From the NCBI GenBank assembly GCA_013396995.1, contig VWZP01003802.1, forward strand, positions 678,036 through 742,035: a stretch of 64,000 bases of DNA, in the 5' to 3' direction. Source of the stretch: Dicaeum eximium (lineage: Eukaryota; Chordata; Aves; Passeriformes; Dicaeidae). Under the pieces are notes generated by a model. It did no database searches and was not told the origin of the DNA. It saw only the letters and a list, made by a program, of their open reading frames with translations. The position numbers and the translations under genes are program-made. Each line of letters opens with the position of its first letter. Positions within the stretch are counted from its first letter, which is position 1. This document shows positions 27,052 to 39,702 of this stretch, piece after piece.

Positions 27052-30000
27052 CTGAGAATGGGGAAGAGGGGGTGGGAGCAGAAGAACAAGAGAAATTTTT
27101 ATCTTGTTTTATTTTTCTTCATCCTATATTACCACCTATTGAAATTGACCAAAAATAGCACTTCCTTTCTTACAGAGATACATTTTAAAACAGAGAAATT
27201 ATGTGATAAAGAAGTTTTTTGCTTCCCAATTATTTTCTCAGATAGCTTCTCCTGCAGAGATAGTAATTTTGTGTCAGGAAATAATAGAAACATTACAGAA
27301 GACATTTTAACCATTCTGTAAGAATCTTTGTTTAGTATACAGAGTTCTGAGCATGGGTTTAGTTTAAATTATGGATGTCCTTGTAACACAAACTCTTATG
27401 ACTGCTGACAAGAGTACTCAACTACCCCGCAAATTATAAACCCCAAGAATCCAGGTTTCGAACAAGCAATGGTCTCAGGATATTCTATGGCATTATCCTT
27501 ATTTATGTTGCAAGTCATTACTGAAATTTTAGAGACACCACAGAGAAACATTATCTTAGTTTAGTGTGGTTGTAAAATCAATGTTTGTGGATCAAAGATC
27601 TAAAGAATGGAGTAATTACACCTATTTAGAATAAGGGATTGAATGTCAAATTGTCCCAACATAAATAATTCTGTATTTATAAAACAACTCCATAAAAATG
27701 AGGTATTTCACTTAAAAGCATTTCTCTACTCAAAATAAATATAAATGGAGGTCTAAAAAACTACTTACTCGTATGAAGAGTATTTTATCTCCCAGCCTAT
27801 AACGTCCCTCTGATAAGTATTCAATTGAAAATCGATGGGAACAACTGCAGGGAGGATCTTCTGCTATATGTTTTACCTAGTTATTAAATTGAAAGCATTT
27901 GTTAGTATTTTGAGCATGAGTTTAACCATCTATTGAGTTAATCTTCTATTGAGAAGGAAGACCCAAGAAGGAAACTACTGAAAAAAGGGGGATGGGAGTC
28001 CCCAACTAAATGCTGGGTTAGAGAAGATCTGCCTCTAAGAGCCACTTAGAAATGCAACAAATTGGAAGGGTGAGATTATTGCCAAGAAGGAGAAATAGTG
28101 AGTTTTTAGAGAAAGTAAGCATATGGTGGCTGACATTCCCAAAGAAAAAGAATTTTTACATTGCAGCACAGAGGACCCTTGAAACAAATTAATTTTAAAG
28201 CAGAATAGGAAAATTGTTCATCATTTCCTCTGGACCAGTTCACAAGGTGTACAAATAATTTCCTTTTCTGCAAACATATTTACTTCCAATTGGTACAGCT
28301 ACAGAGGTTTGATTTAAAATTTCCTTCAAAAGACTTTCATCAAAGCCTACTTTAACATCAGATGAAGTTTTATGAAAAGATCAAATTGAAGAGAAACATT
28401 CATTGAACTCAGAATATTGACACACCAGAAAAATTGAGCGAGAGCATTCCTTATACTCACAGAAGCAGGGAAAAGGAAGAGGGGAAAGGAAATCAATGTA
28501 GGTTATATGCACTCCAAAACATATAGAACAGCATGTTATTTACATTTTCAAAACAAAACAAATTGATCAAAGGGGTGCATAGCCTTCTGTTTTCTGTTTG
28601 AGGAGGCTCACACGTGTTAGATGAAAACCAGCCTGTCCTTACTGAGACAGATCCTACAAGTACAAAACTAAGAGTTTAATTTAAAGCCCATAACACACTA
28701 AGCAAATAGCACTTACTGCCTCATGTAGCTCCCCATGGTGGCAACATGACTTTGGTGTGCTAAGAGGTGATGGTGGCCCAGAGGTCATCAGTAGGGTTTC
28801 TTCTAGCTCAATTTCCTTCTCTAGTTTCACAAGTACAGGAGGTTCAACTCCATACCTCAAATACCAAAGCAGAGTGTTTAATTACTAATTTACTAAAGAA
28901 AACAAAAAGAAACTGATGATAATAAACTTGAAAAGTTATAAGTGGTTTGACAGACAGGGCATCAGAATCAATCAGAGGAGTAATTGCCTTGATAACCCAA
29001 AGAGAAGGAGCATCTCTGAGCTTCTAGCAGAAGCCCTTCCTAAGGTAGCCTTGACGTTACCAGAGGATGCAGTAAAAATACTCCCAAAACTACACAGTTG
29101 AGGTCACATCCAAGTTAGACAGACTGTCTTAAAGCTTCCAGCTGCGCACTAGAAATAAATTAAGTCTACATTTAGATAATAAAGAGATGCCTTCCAAAAA
29201 GCTGAAAAATTTAAACCCTTAAAATCATATTTAATGCTGAGTTCTTCCAAGAGGTACACATTATATATAAGCTGAATGTGTAACTTAAACTCACAGCTAT
29301 AGAAACCAGCATGGAACAGCACCTCTCCATGGGAAGAATCTGACCAATATTTGAAAAAATATTCATATTGTGTGATGGTCGTAGAAAAGCTACTCATTAC
29401 TTTTTGCACAGAATTAACATCCACTGCATTGCACTTAACAGCTGCAAATAATGCCCTAACTTTACTTAGTAGGATGTGTCCTGCAATCTCTTGTTAGGAG
29501 CAGGTGTGGATCACGTACCCAGATACAATGCGCCCAATTTCCAGCAGACAAAGATACACTTGTCTTGGGTCCTTGTGCAACACTAAAAGGGAAGAGAATA
29601 AAAAGGAGTTACAGTTCATATCTATTGCAGGAGGCCTATGCAATTAAGTATAGCCAAGAGAAGGGAAGATGAGGTATCCATGACTATAAATTTCCCATCA
29701 TCCTACCCAGAGGCAAAGTACATTATCATTGATAAAGCACTACATGCTTTACAACTCTAATTTTCTATTCCCTAAAGTCTTTAAACCCATCCTGGCACTC
29801 CTGAAACCACTCTTCTCTTCCTCCTAAAAAAAATATATGTTATGATCTTCCTACTTGATGAGAACAGGAAAGAAAGAGACGTGAATGCTTCCTGTTCCCT
29901 ACTCCCAAATGCAATATCACAGTATTAAAGATGAAAGGCAGTTAACAATTACAAAAAGGAAAATACACCCATCTGTTCATGCTCATGCCTACAGACACAG

Positions 30001-33000
30001 CTAGGTACATGCACTCTGGAGGTTACCATCCACAGGAGGATACACTGCAAGGGCCCTAGCTGGCAAGTGGATGGCTACACAGCCAGTCAGTGGTTTCAAA
30101 CTTGGCTGGGAAAGAACAATCTGGGTGACTGTTACCACTTCAGTAAGCAACAGATCTTTTTTCTTATCACTACTTCAAAAGTTCCAGCTCTGTATTTACA
30201 GACAAAATCCAACATCCTTCTGATGTTCAATTTGATATTTAAAATGACTTTGCTTTAAATGTGTTTCCTAAAGTATAATCCAAGTATGAAGTCAGATTTT
30301 CTTGTTTACATCATCTACTCCAGTTTCTAAGTCTGCTTTTTAAAAGATCCAATTATGAAGCGTAAATCTAGAATAGAAAGTTGACACAGCCATAATCTAA
30401 AAGCTACTTTTAGAGGCCAATTAGTCTCTTTTTTGGTGTATGAATATGTATGTGCATACGTGTGTGTGTATTTGCCAGCTGTAACAGAAGTGTTTTAATT
30501 TGCTTGAGTCCAGAAGGGAAAAATCCAAATATACCCTTAGCAAAGATCAATACATTTGTTTGGGTTTGATGTCAAAGGGCACCCCATGATGCCTACTCTT
30601 CCTTTCTGCTGTCTCAGGAGCCTCTTGATTTATTTCCTTCCCAGTCATCTACACTTTTTAGGAGGTGCTGCTCTATGTACCTGATGGGAAAAAGACAATT
30701 GTCGACTTATCTTTCCCCTATTTCATTCGTGAAGAATGGCTTGAAAGTCTGATGGAAATCATCACTGGAAAGAATGTTTTATCTAGGAGGCTGCAAGTCT
30801 GCTCATTCCAACTGCCAAAAAGGCTCACAGAAGATATTTACCACAAAGCAAGCTTGTGTCAGGAGTTACAGACTTCAAAACCTTTCTTTGCTATGAATGA
30901 AAGCCACAGCACTAGGTAATCATGTCTGCTTATCTCGGGGAAGCTAAACAGGTTCTAGTTACCTGTCCACTTACAGGAATTAACATGTTTAAGCAATACA
31001 ATTCATACAAAGAACTAAAAAAAAAAAATGAAAATATTCTTGTAACTCAGTTCTACTCATTTATTTCCTGGCACTGAAAAAAGATACACTCACTGGTTAA
31101 TCAAAATGAGACAGATGCAAATGATGGAGTTTCCTTTACTGTTTTAAATGATGATTTATCCAGTAGAGAAGCATGAGCAGTCCAGCCAGCATGTAAATAG
31201 CATTTAATTGAACAAAGGCTTCAAAATACAGTAAATATTATGACAAATTCATATGATTACTGAAAACAAAGATACTTCTCAGGTTTTTGCTAGTCTGCTG
31301 ATGGGCAGATACTTTGCTTTCTAAAAAAAAAAAAAAAAAAACAAACAACAGAAAACAGAATTCGGCTTGCCGTAGAAAGTTCTATATTAATTAATTTTCA
31401 CTAACATAAGAGTGGGTAGAAGAGCATTTCCTTATTTATTATGTGATAAAAGTAAATCCTCTTAATTAGCAGTCAAAAAAATTTTATTCTATCATATCAG
31501 TCTAGAAGATGCTATACAGCACCAGTTGTGCACTGGGGCAGGCATACTCATAGTTGGTAACATTTATTTTTATAACTGTCTTATTAAATGGGAATATACA
31601 AATGGTTTAGAGTAATGTTAAGTGTGTTCTGAAGTAAATTTTAATTACCAACATGCTATTGCCATTTCAGACAACGCCCTGATGTTGTTACCAAATTTAA
31701 CCATCATGAATGTATTATTCTGAGGTATTTTTGCACCAAGAATGAGCTCTAATACCAAATAAAGGATCTTATTGTGAGTTGACTCTATGGCCCTGTGGTC
31801 TTCCCACACACAGAAAGTGAAACCACACTTTTCTCCTGTTTCTCAGTGGTTCTTTTTACTGAAGAAAAACACGATATTTGTTGCACGGATCTCAGTCCCC
31901 ACTCCATCCCACACAGTAACTTTCAGAAGTTTGGAAAATCATAATGCAAATTATATTAGTCATTGAACTGATTTTTCAAGGCTTTTACTTGGACACTGCC
32001 TTAAAATAAATAAAAGCTTGCACAAGACATGCAGAGTCAAGAGAAAAAGTTCAAAACTCTACCACAAGGCATCTCCCTCACCAGGTAGTTATGCACACAG
32101 ATCAAAGCAAATCTTACACAAAGGGAGTTACCTAAGCCTTCAGATTCAAAGAGGTATGTCTCATCAACTCCAATGGCTCTACACCAGTTAAGAAAGTTGG
32201 CTGTATTATCTCTGGCAAAAAAAGATCCTGATGGAGCATCCTTCTTACATGGAACTTTTCTCATAGGAAAATTCTGGCAAGGGAAGAAAACAGAAAATAC
32301 ACTGTACACATCAACATTGCCATTGCCAACAGATTTCAAAGCATATTTGCAAAGGAAAATACACCCTAAATTCAGTGTACAGAAACAGTTTCTCTTTTGT
32401 GTTCACCTCATTATGTATTCCATGAAAAAAGCTACACTAATATAGAAGGAATTCCACCTTATCATTTTGAATAGCCACTGAGTGAACAGTCCTTAGCTCT
32501 GCAGCCTTTGTACTCCAAAGTAACACAGACTTGCTTGAGATTCACATTTCAGCTAAGCATTGCTTCTCAATGGAAACACTGAAGCCCATCTCCAGGTTTG
32601 GATACTTTTATGGCTGACCTGTACATGCAAGTTTGGCCACCACTTTCTGGCATAAAACATACTTCCAAGTGCCAATGGATATCTTATCAACAACCCACAC
32701 TGATGTCAGGGGAAGAATCAATCAATCAATCAGTCTCTGAATACACAGCATACAAAACACTTCTTTAGGAAGTCTCACTGACCTGCTTTCCCTGTAACTA
32801 CTACTTGAAATTTAAGACTTTATATTTAAAAATCATTATACAACTCACCCTTAAGTTATTTGTGCTACAACATTTTTTAACTGTGTTTTGAAGAACACCA
32901 ATCAACTGGCAAAGCAGTACCCCATTATCAAGTTCTTCTAGCAGTTGCTCTGCTTTGACTTCCATTCCTTTAAGAAAAAAGGCCAATATTACAGTTACTC

Positions 33001-34496
33001 CACAGAAGGTAAAGAAGTTTCATATGAACTTAGAGCATAACAGCAACTCAAACAGCATTCCAGTGTTAAAGACTGAAAAATAGAAGAAATATATAAGTAA
33101 AATAAAATCAACTATTCGTTTAATTAGATTTTAATTAAACTAACAAGATTGAGAAATATAAATTAGAATTATTAATTGTGCAACCCTTAAGAGGTGGCAG
33201 CTAATAAAACTGAAATCAAAGCATGCATTTTAATGCAATTCTCCCAGCCATCCAAACTCAAATACACCAGATCTTAATAGTACTATAGATATTACATGTC
33301 AGCACTGACTAGAATATTGGAGGTGCTTTGAAATTCATTAGAGAGTGATTTATTTTTAAGCTCACCCAGCAAGCCAGACAGCCAAATTGAGAGATCTTCT
33401 TGCATAGGCACCAAAGTGGCTTCATGGCGCACGGATATCCATTGGTCATACAGGCACACATCTGCCAAACCCGGCCCGTGTCTCGGAGTCAGGGGACTTC
33501 GGGGGCTCAAGGGAAGCTCATCTCCAAACCACACCTGCAGAAGGTTTCAGTCAGCTGAAGACAGGAAGCTCTAATATTTGCAGTCAGATGACAAAAGCTT
33601 GTGGTTGTGAATTAGACTGAAGAACTTTGATTCAAGGAATAAGTGTTCACCTCCCTTTCAACAGATACAGCAAACCAACACAGCAATGGAACGGTTCTGC
33701 TCTTGTTAGTGACTCCTGCATCAATATACCTCTGCATTCATTTTCTTGACTCCTTTGGATTTAAAATTACATTCCTTTCTGAATACAGAATAAAGGAAAC
33801 ACATTAAATGCTTAGGGTGTTTTTAACTCAGCACATTTCAAGTCATTAAATCTGTAAATTATCATATAATTTACTACAGACTACTGATTTCTTGATCAAA
33901 CATTTCAGAGGCATTTTGTGCTGAAAAACATTAAAATTTATAACATTAAAAGAGGAAATGTTCCCATTCAAGGACATAACACATTTCTTGAACACAAATA
34001 CTTAGCATTTCTCTTCAGGACTGTCTATTTTCTGAATGAGAGGTAATTTACATTTCAAGAAAAGGACCACATTGAAGTTTTCCAAAGAAAAATTTCCAAA
34101 GACAGTCTTTCTAGTATTCTTAACTGTTTTCTTTCAGTTCAGTGTGTATGTAAAATACATTTATTTCTACTTAAGTAATCAACTAGAATATAAGGTTATT
34201 TAAAAAACACTTCTCAGTCATGATGGAAATTTTTCAATAATCTCAAGCTTTGACTCCAAAACCTCCTTAGCTAACAGCACTAAGAAGTGAACGGGTCACC
34301 TATCTGATAATAACAGTGTTGCATTGCTCCTTGTAAAAGGGGAAAATTACTACTTTCATTTTTAATCAGAGGTAACTGGGGAATCTAGTATTTCATCTGC
34401 TTCAGGGTAGACTTCTGTATTAAAAAAAAAAAGTATTAAACATGTATGCAGGATTTAAACACTTCAAAAGGCACTTACCTGAACTGCATTCTGCAT
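25675..34496 (-). CDS. GAS2L3: GAS2-like protein 3 (actin-microtubule crosslinker), 8 coding exons, complete
   Basis: GAS2L3 binds actin and microtubules and acts in cytokinesis and abscission; in mammals it is a DREAM-complex cell-cycle target. Joining 34496-34479, 33534-33366, 32967-32849, 32273-32132, 29582-29519, 28855-28717, 27876-27769 and 27051-25675 gives 2136 bases, or 711 residues plus TAA, with canonical splice sites throughout; human is about 694 residues. A calponin-homology domain covers about 45-170, a GAS2/GAR microtubule-binding domain about 215-290, and a basic Ser/Pro/Lys-rich tail 290-711 ends DDHYFVMTGTKKPRK as in mammals. The start MQNAVQ|VWFGDELPLSPR matches mammalian MQPAIQVWFGEDLPLSPR, and a TAG lies in frame nine bases upstream of the ATG. 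Introns are 944, 398, 575, 2549, 663, 840 and 717 bases. No frameshift was seen. Confidence 0.97.
27769..27876 (-). CDS. GAS2L3: GAS2L3 coding exon 7 (GAS2/GAR domain, first half)
   Basis: A 108-base, phase 0 exon with acceptor taataactag and donor CGA|GTAAGT. It encodes VKHIAEDPPCSCSHRFSIEY, then LSEGRYRLGDKILFIR. The Cys-X-Cys and the EGRYRLGDK motif are hallmarks of the GAS2 microtubule-binding domain. Confidence 0.96.
28717..28855 (-). CDS. GAS2L3: GAS2L3 coding exon 6
   Basis: The acceptor is tatttgag and the donor GCA|GTAAGT. It encodes YGVEPPVLVKLEKEIELEET, then LLMTSGPPSPLSTPKSCC and GELHEA, linking the CH domain to the GAS2 domain. The GPPSPLSTPKSCC part differs from the human version and carries two extra Ser/Thr-Pro sites. 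Confidence 0.95.
29519..29582 (-). CDS. GAS2L3: GAS2L3 coding exon 5 (end of CH domain)
   Basis: A 64-base exon with acceptor tgc-free ccttttag and donor TCTGG|GTACGT. It encodes (V)LHKDPRQVYLCLLEIGRIVS. It is too short to be seen as an open frame but matches the family word for word. The intron upstream (29583-32131) is 2549 bases and has only simple repeats such as the poly(A) run at 31323-31341. Confidence 0.95.
31323..31341. repeat. Poly(A) run (19 A)
   Basis: Nineteen consecutive A followed by caaacaac, inside the GAS2L3 intron between coding exons 4 and 5. Confidence 0.95.
32132..32273 (-). CDS. GAS2L3: GAS2L3 coding exon 4 (CH domain)
   Basis: The acceptor is cccttgccag and the donor TTAG|GTAACT. 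It encodes NFPMRKVPCKKDAPSGSFFA, then RDNTANFLNWCRAIGVDET and FESEGL. This stretch is almost invariant among GAS2-family proteins. Confidence 0.97.
32715..32732. repeat. Short (AATC)n run
   Basis: aatcaatcaatcaatcag, four units, in the intron between GAS2L3 coding exons 3 and 4. Confidence 0.85.
32849..32967 (-). CDS. GAS2L3: GAS2L3 coding exon 3 (CH domain)
   Basis: The acceptor is ttttcttaaag and the donor AGG|GTGAGT. The product begins MEVKAEQLLEELDNGVLLCQ and continues LIGVLQNTVKKCCSTNNLR, the core of the calponin-homology fold (LLEELDNGVLLCQL). Confidence 0.96.
33366..33534 (-). CDS. GAS2L3: GAS2L3 coding exon 2
   Basis: The acceptor is ccttctgcag and the donor CTGG|GTGAGC. It encodes VWFGDELPLSPRSPLTPRHG, then PGLADVCLYDQWISVRHEATLV and SIWLSGLLG. 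It contains the clustered proline-directed sites SPR, SPL and TPR, and the start of the CH domain. Confidence 0.96.
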
Positions 34497-34525
34497 GGTC
34501 ACCTACTTTACATTAGTTTCTCCTC
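34479..34525 (-). CDS. GAS2L3: GAS2L3 first coding exon (5' UTR tail plus 6 codons)
   Basis: The acceptor is ttttttcccag before 34525 and the donor CAG|GTAAGTGCC after 34479. ATG is at 34496-34494 and encodes MQNAVQ. The frame upstream of the ATG reads TAG GTG ACC, so translation cannot start further upstream in this exon. The bases 34525-34497 are untranslated. Confidence 0.93.
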
Positions 34526-35013
34526 CTGGGAAAAAAAGAAGAGATTTTTAATACAGTCTCTCCTGCTTTCATGAAAATCCTGAGAAAAACCCATCAGCGC
34601 TGTTTTGGAAAAATAAGAACAAATCTAACAGGAAGGGAAGGGGAAAGAGGGAAATATCTTAGTAGCTAAGGTTTTGAACCAGTATTCAGTCAGCTTCAGT
34701 TCTCTGCCCTTAGATAAAGTGCAGTTATTACAGCAAAAGTAGCAACTAATTTTTTATGCATAAACAATGCTCCAAAGTTGGCAAGGTTTTTAGGATCTGT
34801 ATGACATTTATTTTTCCAAAGATTAATACACATACTTCAAACCATTCTTGGATTTAACACTGTTGGCACTGACTTTTCCTTCCAAGCTATTACAAGTGTA
34901 TCTTGTACTTGTGCAGAAGATATATGCATCCTGAGTTTACACTAAATACTCGGAAGATCATGAAAACCTAAAAGCAAAGAAATAATTTTGATGAATAAGA
35001 TTTTCTCTTGCAG

Positions 35014-35078
35014 AATAATAGAATGGTATGGGTGGGAAGGGATCTTAAAGACAATCAAGTTCTAACATAGACAAATGA
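35014..35078 (-). mobile_element. CR1 LINE 3'-end relic
   Basis: The text cagaataatagaatggtatg, then ggtgggaagggatcttaaagac, is a degraded match to the CR1 3' terminus (cacagaatggtttgggttggaagggacctta). It is only about 65 bases, in the same orientation as the long copy at 19.5 kb. Confidence 0.75.
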
Positions 35079-35869
35079 GAAAAATCAATGTTTTTATAAA
35101 TCTCTGTTGGGATTGCGGCTTTGCAGGCAGTGTGCATTCCCTAAGTTTTCAACAGAATGCTGCAAGCTATTGCAGCAATACAGTTATCAGTACAAATCCC
35201 TGGCAACAAGAACATTAAGGAAACTTTGAAGACAATCCAGTCAATGCTTTCTCTCTCTTGAAGCAAACACTGTACTTTCCAGCAATGCTTTCTACCATGG
35301 GAAAATCCAGCACAAGCTCTACATTGGACTAAGGATTAGTAAGTCTTTCCCTGGAGGCTCCAGGTCTAAAGATGTGCAGCATTTCCAGGTTAGCTGCATG
35401 CATGTGTACAGAAAGTATTTCTCCATAATAGTTTTCCAGTGGTATTTTACAACGTCAAATGTTCCTGTCTCTGTCTCGAAACCTGTTAAAAACAACTTAC
35501 TTGCTCTGTTACTTAATGGCTGCAATAAAAGTTCATCTTACTGATTAAACTGAAAACCAGATTGCAGACAATATGAGACATTTTTAACTCATCTGTTTTC
35601 ATTTAAAATTAAGTAATTTTCCTCTCCTGTCCCAGATATTTAGGCTTTGTATATAAACGGCATCTTCTTCTCCCCTGCACAACCTGGCCTTCCTATTACA
35701 AAAGGCTGAATAGGTCATCACAGAAAACACAATTCTAGTAAGAATTCTCACCCTTTCATCCTACACAGAAAGCAGAATGGTGTCATTCTCTCCCCCTTGC
35801 TCCTTCCCACAGCCTTAAATCTCATAGCTTACGTGGGACCACACGTGTCAGGCATTTCAAACAACTTAC

Positions 35870-35996
35870 CTCTAGGACTGGCAAATGAGCAACCAGTTTG
35901 GTTTCAGGTGAAGACACTTCCTTGTACCAGGACTCCTAGCACTTCTCAGACCTTATCAGAGCCACTCCAGTGATATCTTTCCCCTTCTTTTTATTT
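35870..35996 (-). other. GAS2L3: Candidate untranslated 5' exon of GAS2L3
   Basis: On the minus strand a strong pyrimidine tract and acceptor (ccctccttccctag) precede 35996, and a strong donor (TAGAG|GTAAGT) follows 35870, enclosing 127 bases. It lies between the GC-rich island and the first coding exon, where a non-coding exon would be expected because the 34525 exon itself begins at an acceptor. Splice-site quality and position are the only support. Confidence 0.4.
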
Positions 35997-36445
35997 CTAG
36001 GGAAGGAGGGGAAAAAAAAAAGAAAGAGACCCTCTTCTTGATGTCATTTTTCCTTCAATGAATGAACAAGGGAAGGGAAGGGTATATACGAAGCATTACT
36101 AATGAGCATGTTATGCTTCCCACAGCTTTGTCCAGAGGAATACGTTTTCCTTTGGCATGAGAAAGCTATTGTCCAAAGGGAAGCTCAATAAGAGGCTTCA
36201 TTGATTAAAAAAAATAAATAAAACAACAGCAGAACAGCCAGTAGAGAATTTGGTCTCATTAAAATAAGGAGTTCCATATAGGCTAACAAGAGCTCTAGCA
36301 TATTAACTGCCAAGGGAAAACAAAAGACAGCCTAATTCACAGGGAGCACTCAAAACATGAACAAAGCAAAATATTCACACTGCAGCTATCACAGGAATGC
36401 TCAGCATCTGCAGTTTTGTGGCATGCCTAACAAAATCTAGTCTTG

Positions 36446-36469
36446 CAAAAAAAAAAGAAAAAAAAAAAG
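36446..36469. repeat. A-rich run
   Basis: Two poly(A) stretches separated by one G, in the GAS2L3 5' intron region. Confidence 0.9.
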
Positions 36470-39400
36470 AGTGAGGAAAATTGTGGCACTTGAACTTCAA
36501 GGGCCTGCTCTTCTAAAACAAGTCATTTTGTAAGCCCATATGTCAGAGCTCCCTAGAAAGTCAAAAGGCTTTACTTATTATCAGGGCATCGGAAAAACAC
36601 TTAACAAAAAGCCCCTCTGATGATGTGAGCTACAGTGCATTAATTTTGAGTTGAAAAAGTAATACAGTAACAATTGCCCATTTTCAGATGCCAAAGGGTT
36701 CAGTTCAGACACTGCACGGAATACAGATTAAAGTAGCCTTATCACTTACTGTGAGAGGCACAGGATGAGAAGACCCAGATCTGCCACCTTCAAGTAGTCA
36801 GCCTGCAAATGTGCAGAAGGTGCTGTGGTGAGTGAATACTGCAGTACCAGGCAGAGTCATAACCAAATCTGACTTCTTTAAAACCAGTTGGGTTCCCTGC
36901 ATCAAAAAGCTGTACATAATGAAGTGAGTATCTGATACTGAATTTTGGCAGCTCCAGATAGGTCTGCATCAGTTTCTACACATGCCAGCTTTATCAGCTC
37001 TCATTCAACAGGCATTTGGTGTTTGGACACTGAACTTTGTGAAAGAAAGGACCTCAGAATAAAAGTACACTGTAACACGTCCCCCGCATAGCTTCAGGCC
37101 ATGTCATTCTCATTTCCAGGCAGACCTTGATACCCCCTCAAGGTCCCTTGGGACAGAAGACTGAATAAACCCATCACAGTAGAAACAATTCTTTTAATAA
37201 TTCTTCCCCTTCCTATTACTCTTTCTGCTGTTGTTTCTTCCCCATTTCCCCTCCCTGCTTCACCCCTTAAAACAAGGAAAACTCCAGAAACTTGTGAGCT
37301 TTTCCCAACCAGGGGGCAACCAGTCCAATTCCAAGCTCAGTAAGCATAGAGGTTCCCCACCACCAACCCCACTTTCAGGAAACACCTCATTTTTCTGGTA
37401 CTTCTGCTGCCAATGGCTCTGTGGGATGGAAGAAGAGGAGCTGTCACCTAGCCACACCTTGCAGTTGGATCAATACAGAGACATTGATTTACTGGGAGAC
37501 AGGTGGTCAGCCCCAAATGATATATCAGGAGAGGCAAGAATTGCCTTCAGCTGGTTGACTGCCAAACCTCCAGTGAAGGACTAGAGCTGTGGATCAACAC
37601 CAGGCAAGAGAGATGAGAAAAACATCCCTATCTACTCACACATGGCATAGGGACAGGCATTCCTCAGGAAAGGGGGTGCAGACACACCCTGGACATGACC
37701 CACACAGACTTGTGGGGCCACAGTTTGCCTCTGCACTTTTCCCCCAGACACTCTGAGAAACAGCAGAGTCAGCAAACACAAAAGCACTTTACACAAATAC
37801 TTCAGGCTGTTAACACATGCTCTTAGATGCTCCATTAGATATCCTGCTTGTATCAGGATTTATAGATCACTCACTGGGGCCCAACCAGCAGGACATGCTA
37901 CACTAATTACAACCCATTCTGTAGCACAAGATGAACCGAGTCCAAATCCCATTTTACTTGACTGAGCAGTTTACACATAAACAAACAAATAAAATCCACA
38001 ACCTTACAGATAGTCAAAACATTGATGAAGCTGCCATTGACCTAGCTTAAGTGGAACCTAAAGGGATTCACAGGCTCATTAAACTGCCTTCTGTTAACAG
38101 GGTCATTAAGAAAAAACTTGGGTAGAAACACTTCTACATCTTCACTCTATATTTAAGATATATAACATCATCTTCTATTCCATCAACACCCAAAGGCAGT
38201 CACAACAGTCTAACCCAGTGCAGCTGGATTAATCTTGACAGTATCTAATGTAGTGACAGTACATGTTTATAAACACACCGAAATGAAAGAAGCTGTCGTC
38301 AGTATCTGTTGAAACCTACTACAGGATAGTCAAGATTTTTTTTACAGACACATCTACTAATATGCAGAAGAGGTAGACACAAGAGACATCCACTGGACAG
38401 AGCACTACTCCCTCCATCACCACAGCAATTTCAGAGCCTTTTTGTTGCACTACTGAGTCAGCAGGAGCTCTGCTTCCCTGAGGAGGCCTCAGAGGCACGA
38501 AAGAGAAAGAACCAGACCAGTCAGTTCGAGGTGATGGGCTTTAAGGCGGCAACCAGCTCCTTACATTAAGGTACGCTGACTGCTCTCCTCTGAGACTGCC
38601 TTTCCTCACCTCTCCATGAAGTGCACACAAGCAGAGGCACTGAGCACGCCCTCCCCTACCAAATGGCAACAAAGGCCCTGGGTACACCTGTCAGAGCAGA
38701 GAAACCCACTTGAAATCAGGGAGGAGCACTTCGTCTCACCAGCTGGCATCTCCGCAGGAGACGTGCAGACGGCTGCTTTCCCACAGGAGCATCCAGTTTG
38801 GGCAGAGGCTGGTGAACTGCAGACACACTGCCCCAGCTGCTCCCCCACACACACAGGCAAGTTCCTCTCTCCCTCCCGTTTCTAAACCACACTTCTTCCA
38901 GCAAAGAGGAGCATTTTTCGATGCTTTAGCAGGCTGCTGGCTGGCAACAGTCAGGAGTAGTTTATTACGACTTAAATATAAAATCGTGTCTTATTCTGAA
39001 AGATCCACCCGGTACAGTTTCAAATACATAGGCCAGTTAGGTCTTAAAGCTCCTAAAGGAAGACACGTACTTTTTCCCATGTCTTGATCTGATACTATGC
39101 CAAAGATGAAACATAGCATCCCTGAAACACGGCCAGCTTTTGGGCAAAGAAAGGAGCCAGACGCTTTTCGGCTTGTTAAGCAATATGAATGACTGTTTTA
39201 GCCAAGAGCACTGGGGCAAATTTCCTACAGAAACAGCACTGCGTCCTCAAACGCCTGCTTAGGACACAGGAGAGACTGGTTTGTAGAAGGTTATGCAAAA
39301 ACTCTCCCCTCTCCCTTCCCCAGGGTAAGTTTCGAGGCACTTCCCTTCCGACATCCGTGACAGAGGCTCTGGATGGCAGTGCTCTCCTGGCCGGGTGACA

Positions 39401-39643
39401 GGGCCGCTCGCAGTGACCGGCTCCGCCCAGCACCGGGCTCTGCCGGGGCTCCCGACACGCGGCACTCCCAGCGCTGTCCCTGCAGGCAGGCGGGGCCCCC
39501 CGAGCGCCGCCGCTCCCGAGGCACCGACGCGAGCGGGGCTCCGCCGCAGCGCCCGCTCCCCGCCCGGCGCCGAGAGCGGCCCCGCTGCCCCTCAGCCGCC
39601 CCGCACTTCCCCCGCGGGCCTGGCCTGGGTCACCGCCACCCCC

Positions 39644-39702
39644 NNNNNNNNNNNNNNNNNNNNNNNNNNNNNNNNNNNNNNNNNNNNNNNNNNNNNNNNN
39701 NN
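39644..39702. other. Assembly gap (59 N)
   Basis: Run of 59 undetermined bases inside the GC-rich island, flanked on the right by a tandem repeat. Open frames that read through it contain only X and have no meaning. Confidence 0.99.

Larger units (their letters stand above)
34526..39339 (-). other. GAS2L3 5' intron region
   Basis: Sequence between the probable promoter and the first coding exon. Besides the candidate untranslated exon at 35870-35996 and a CR1 relic at 35014-35078, it holds an A-rich run at 36446-36469. A block near 37080-37580 is more GC-rich, but I recognise neither coding sequence nor a named repeat in it. Confidence 0.6.
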
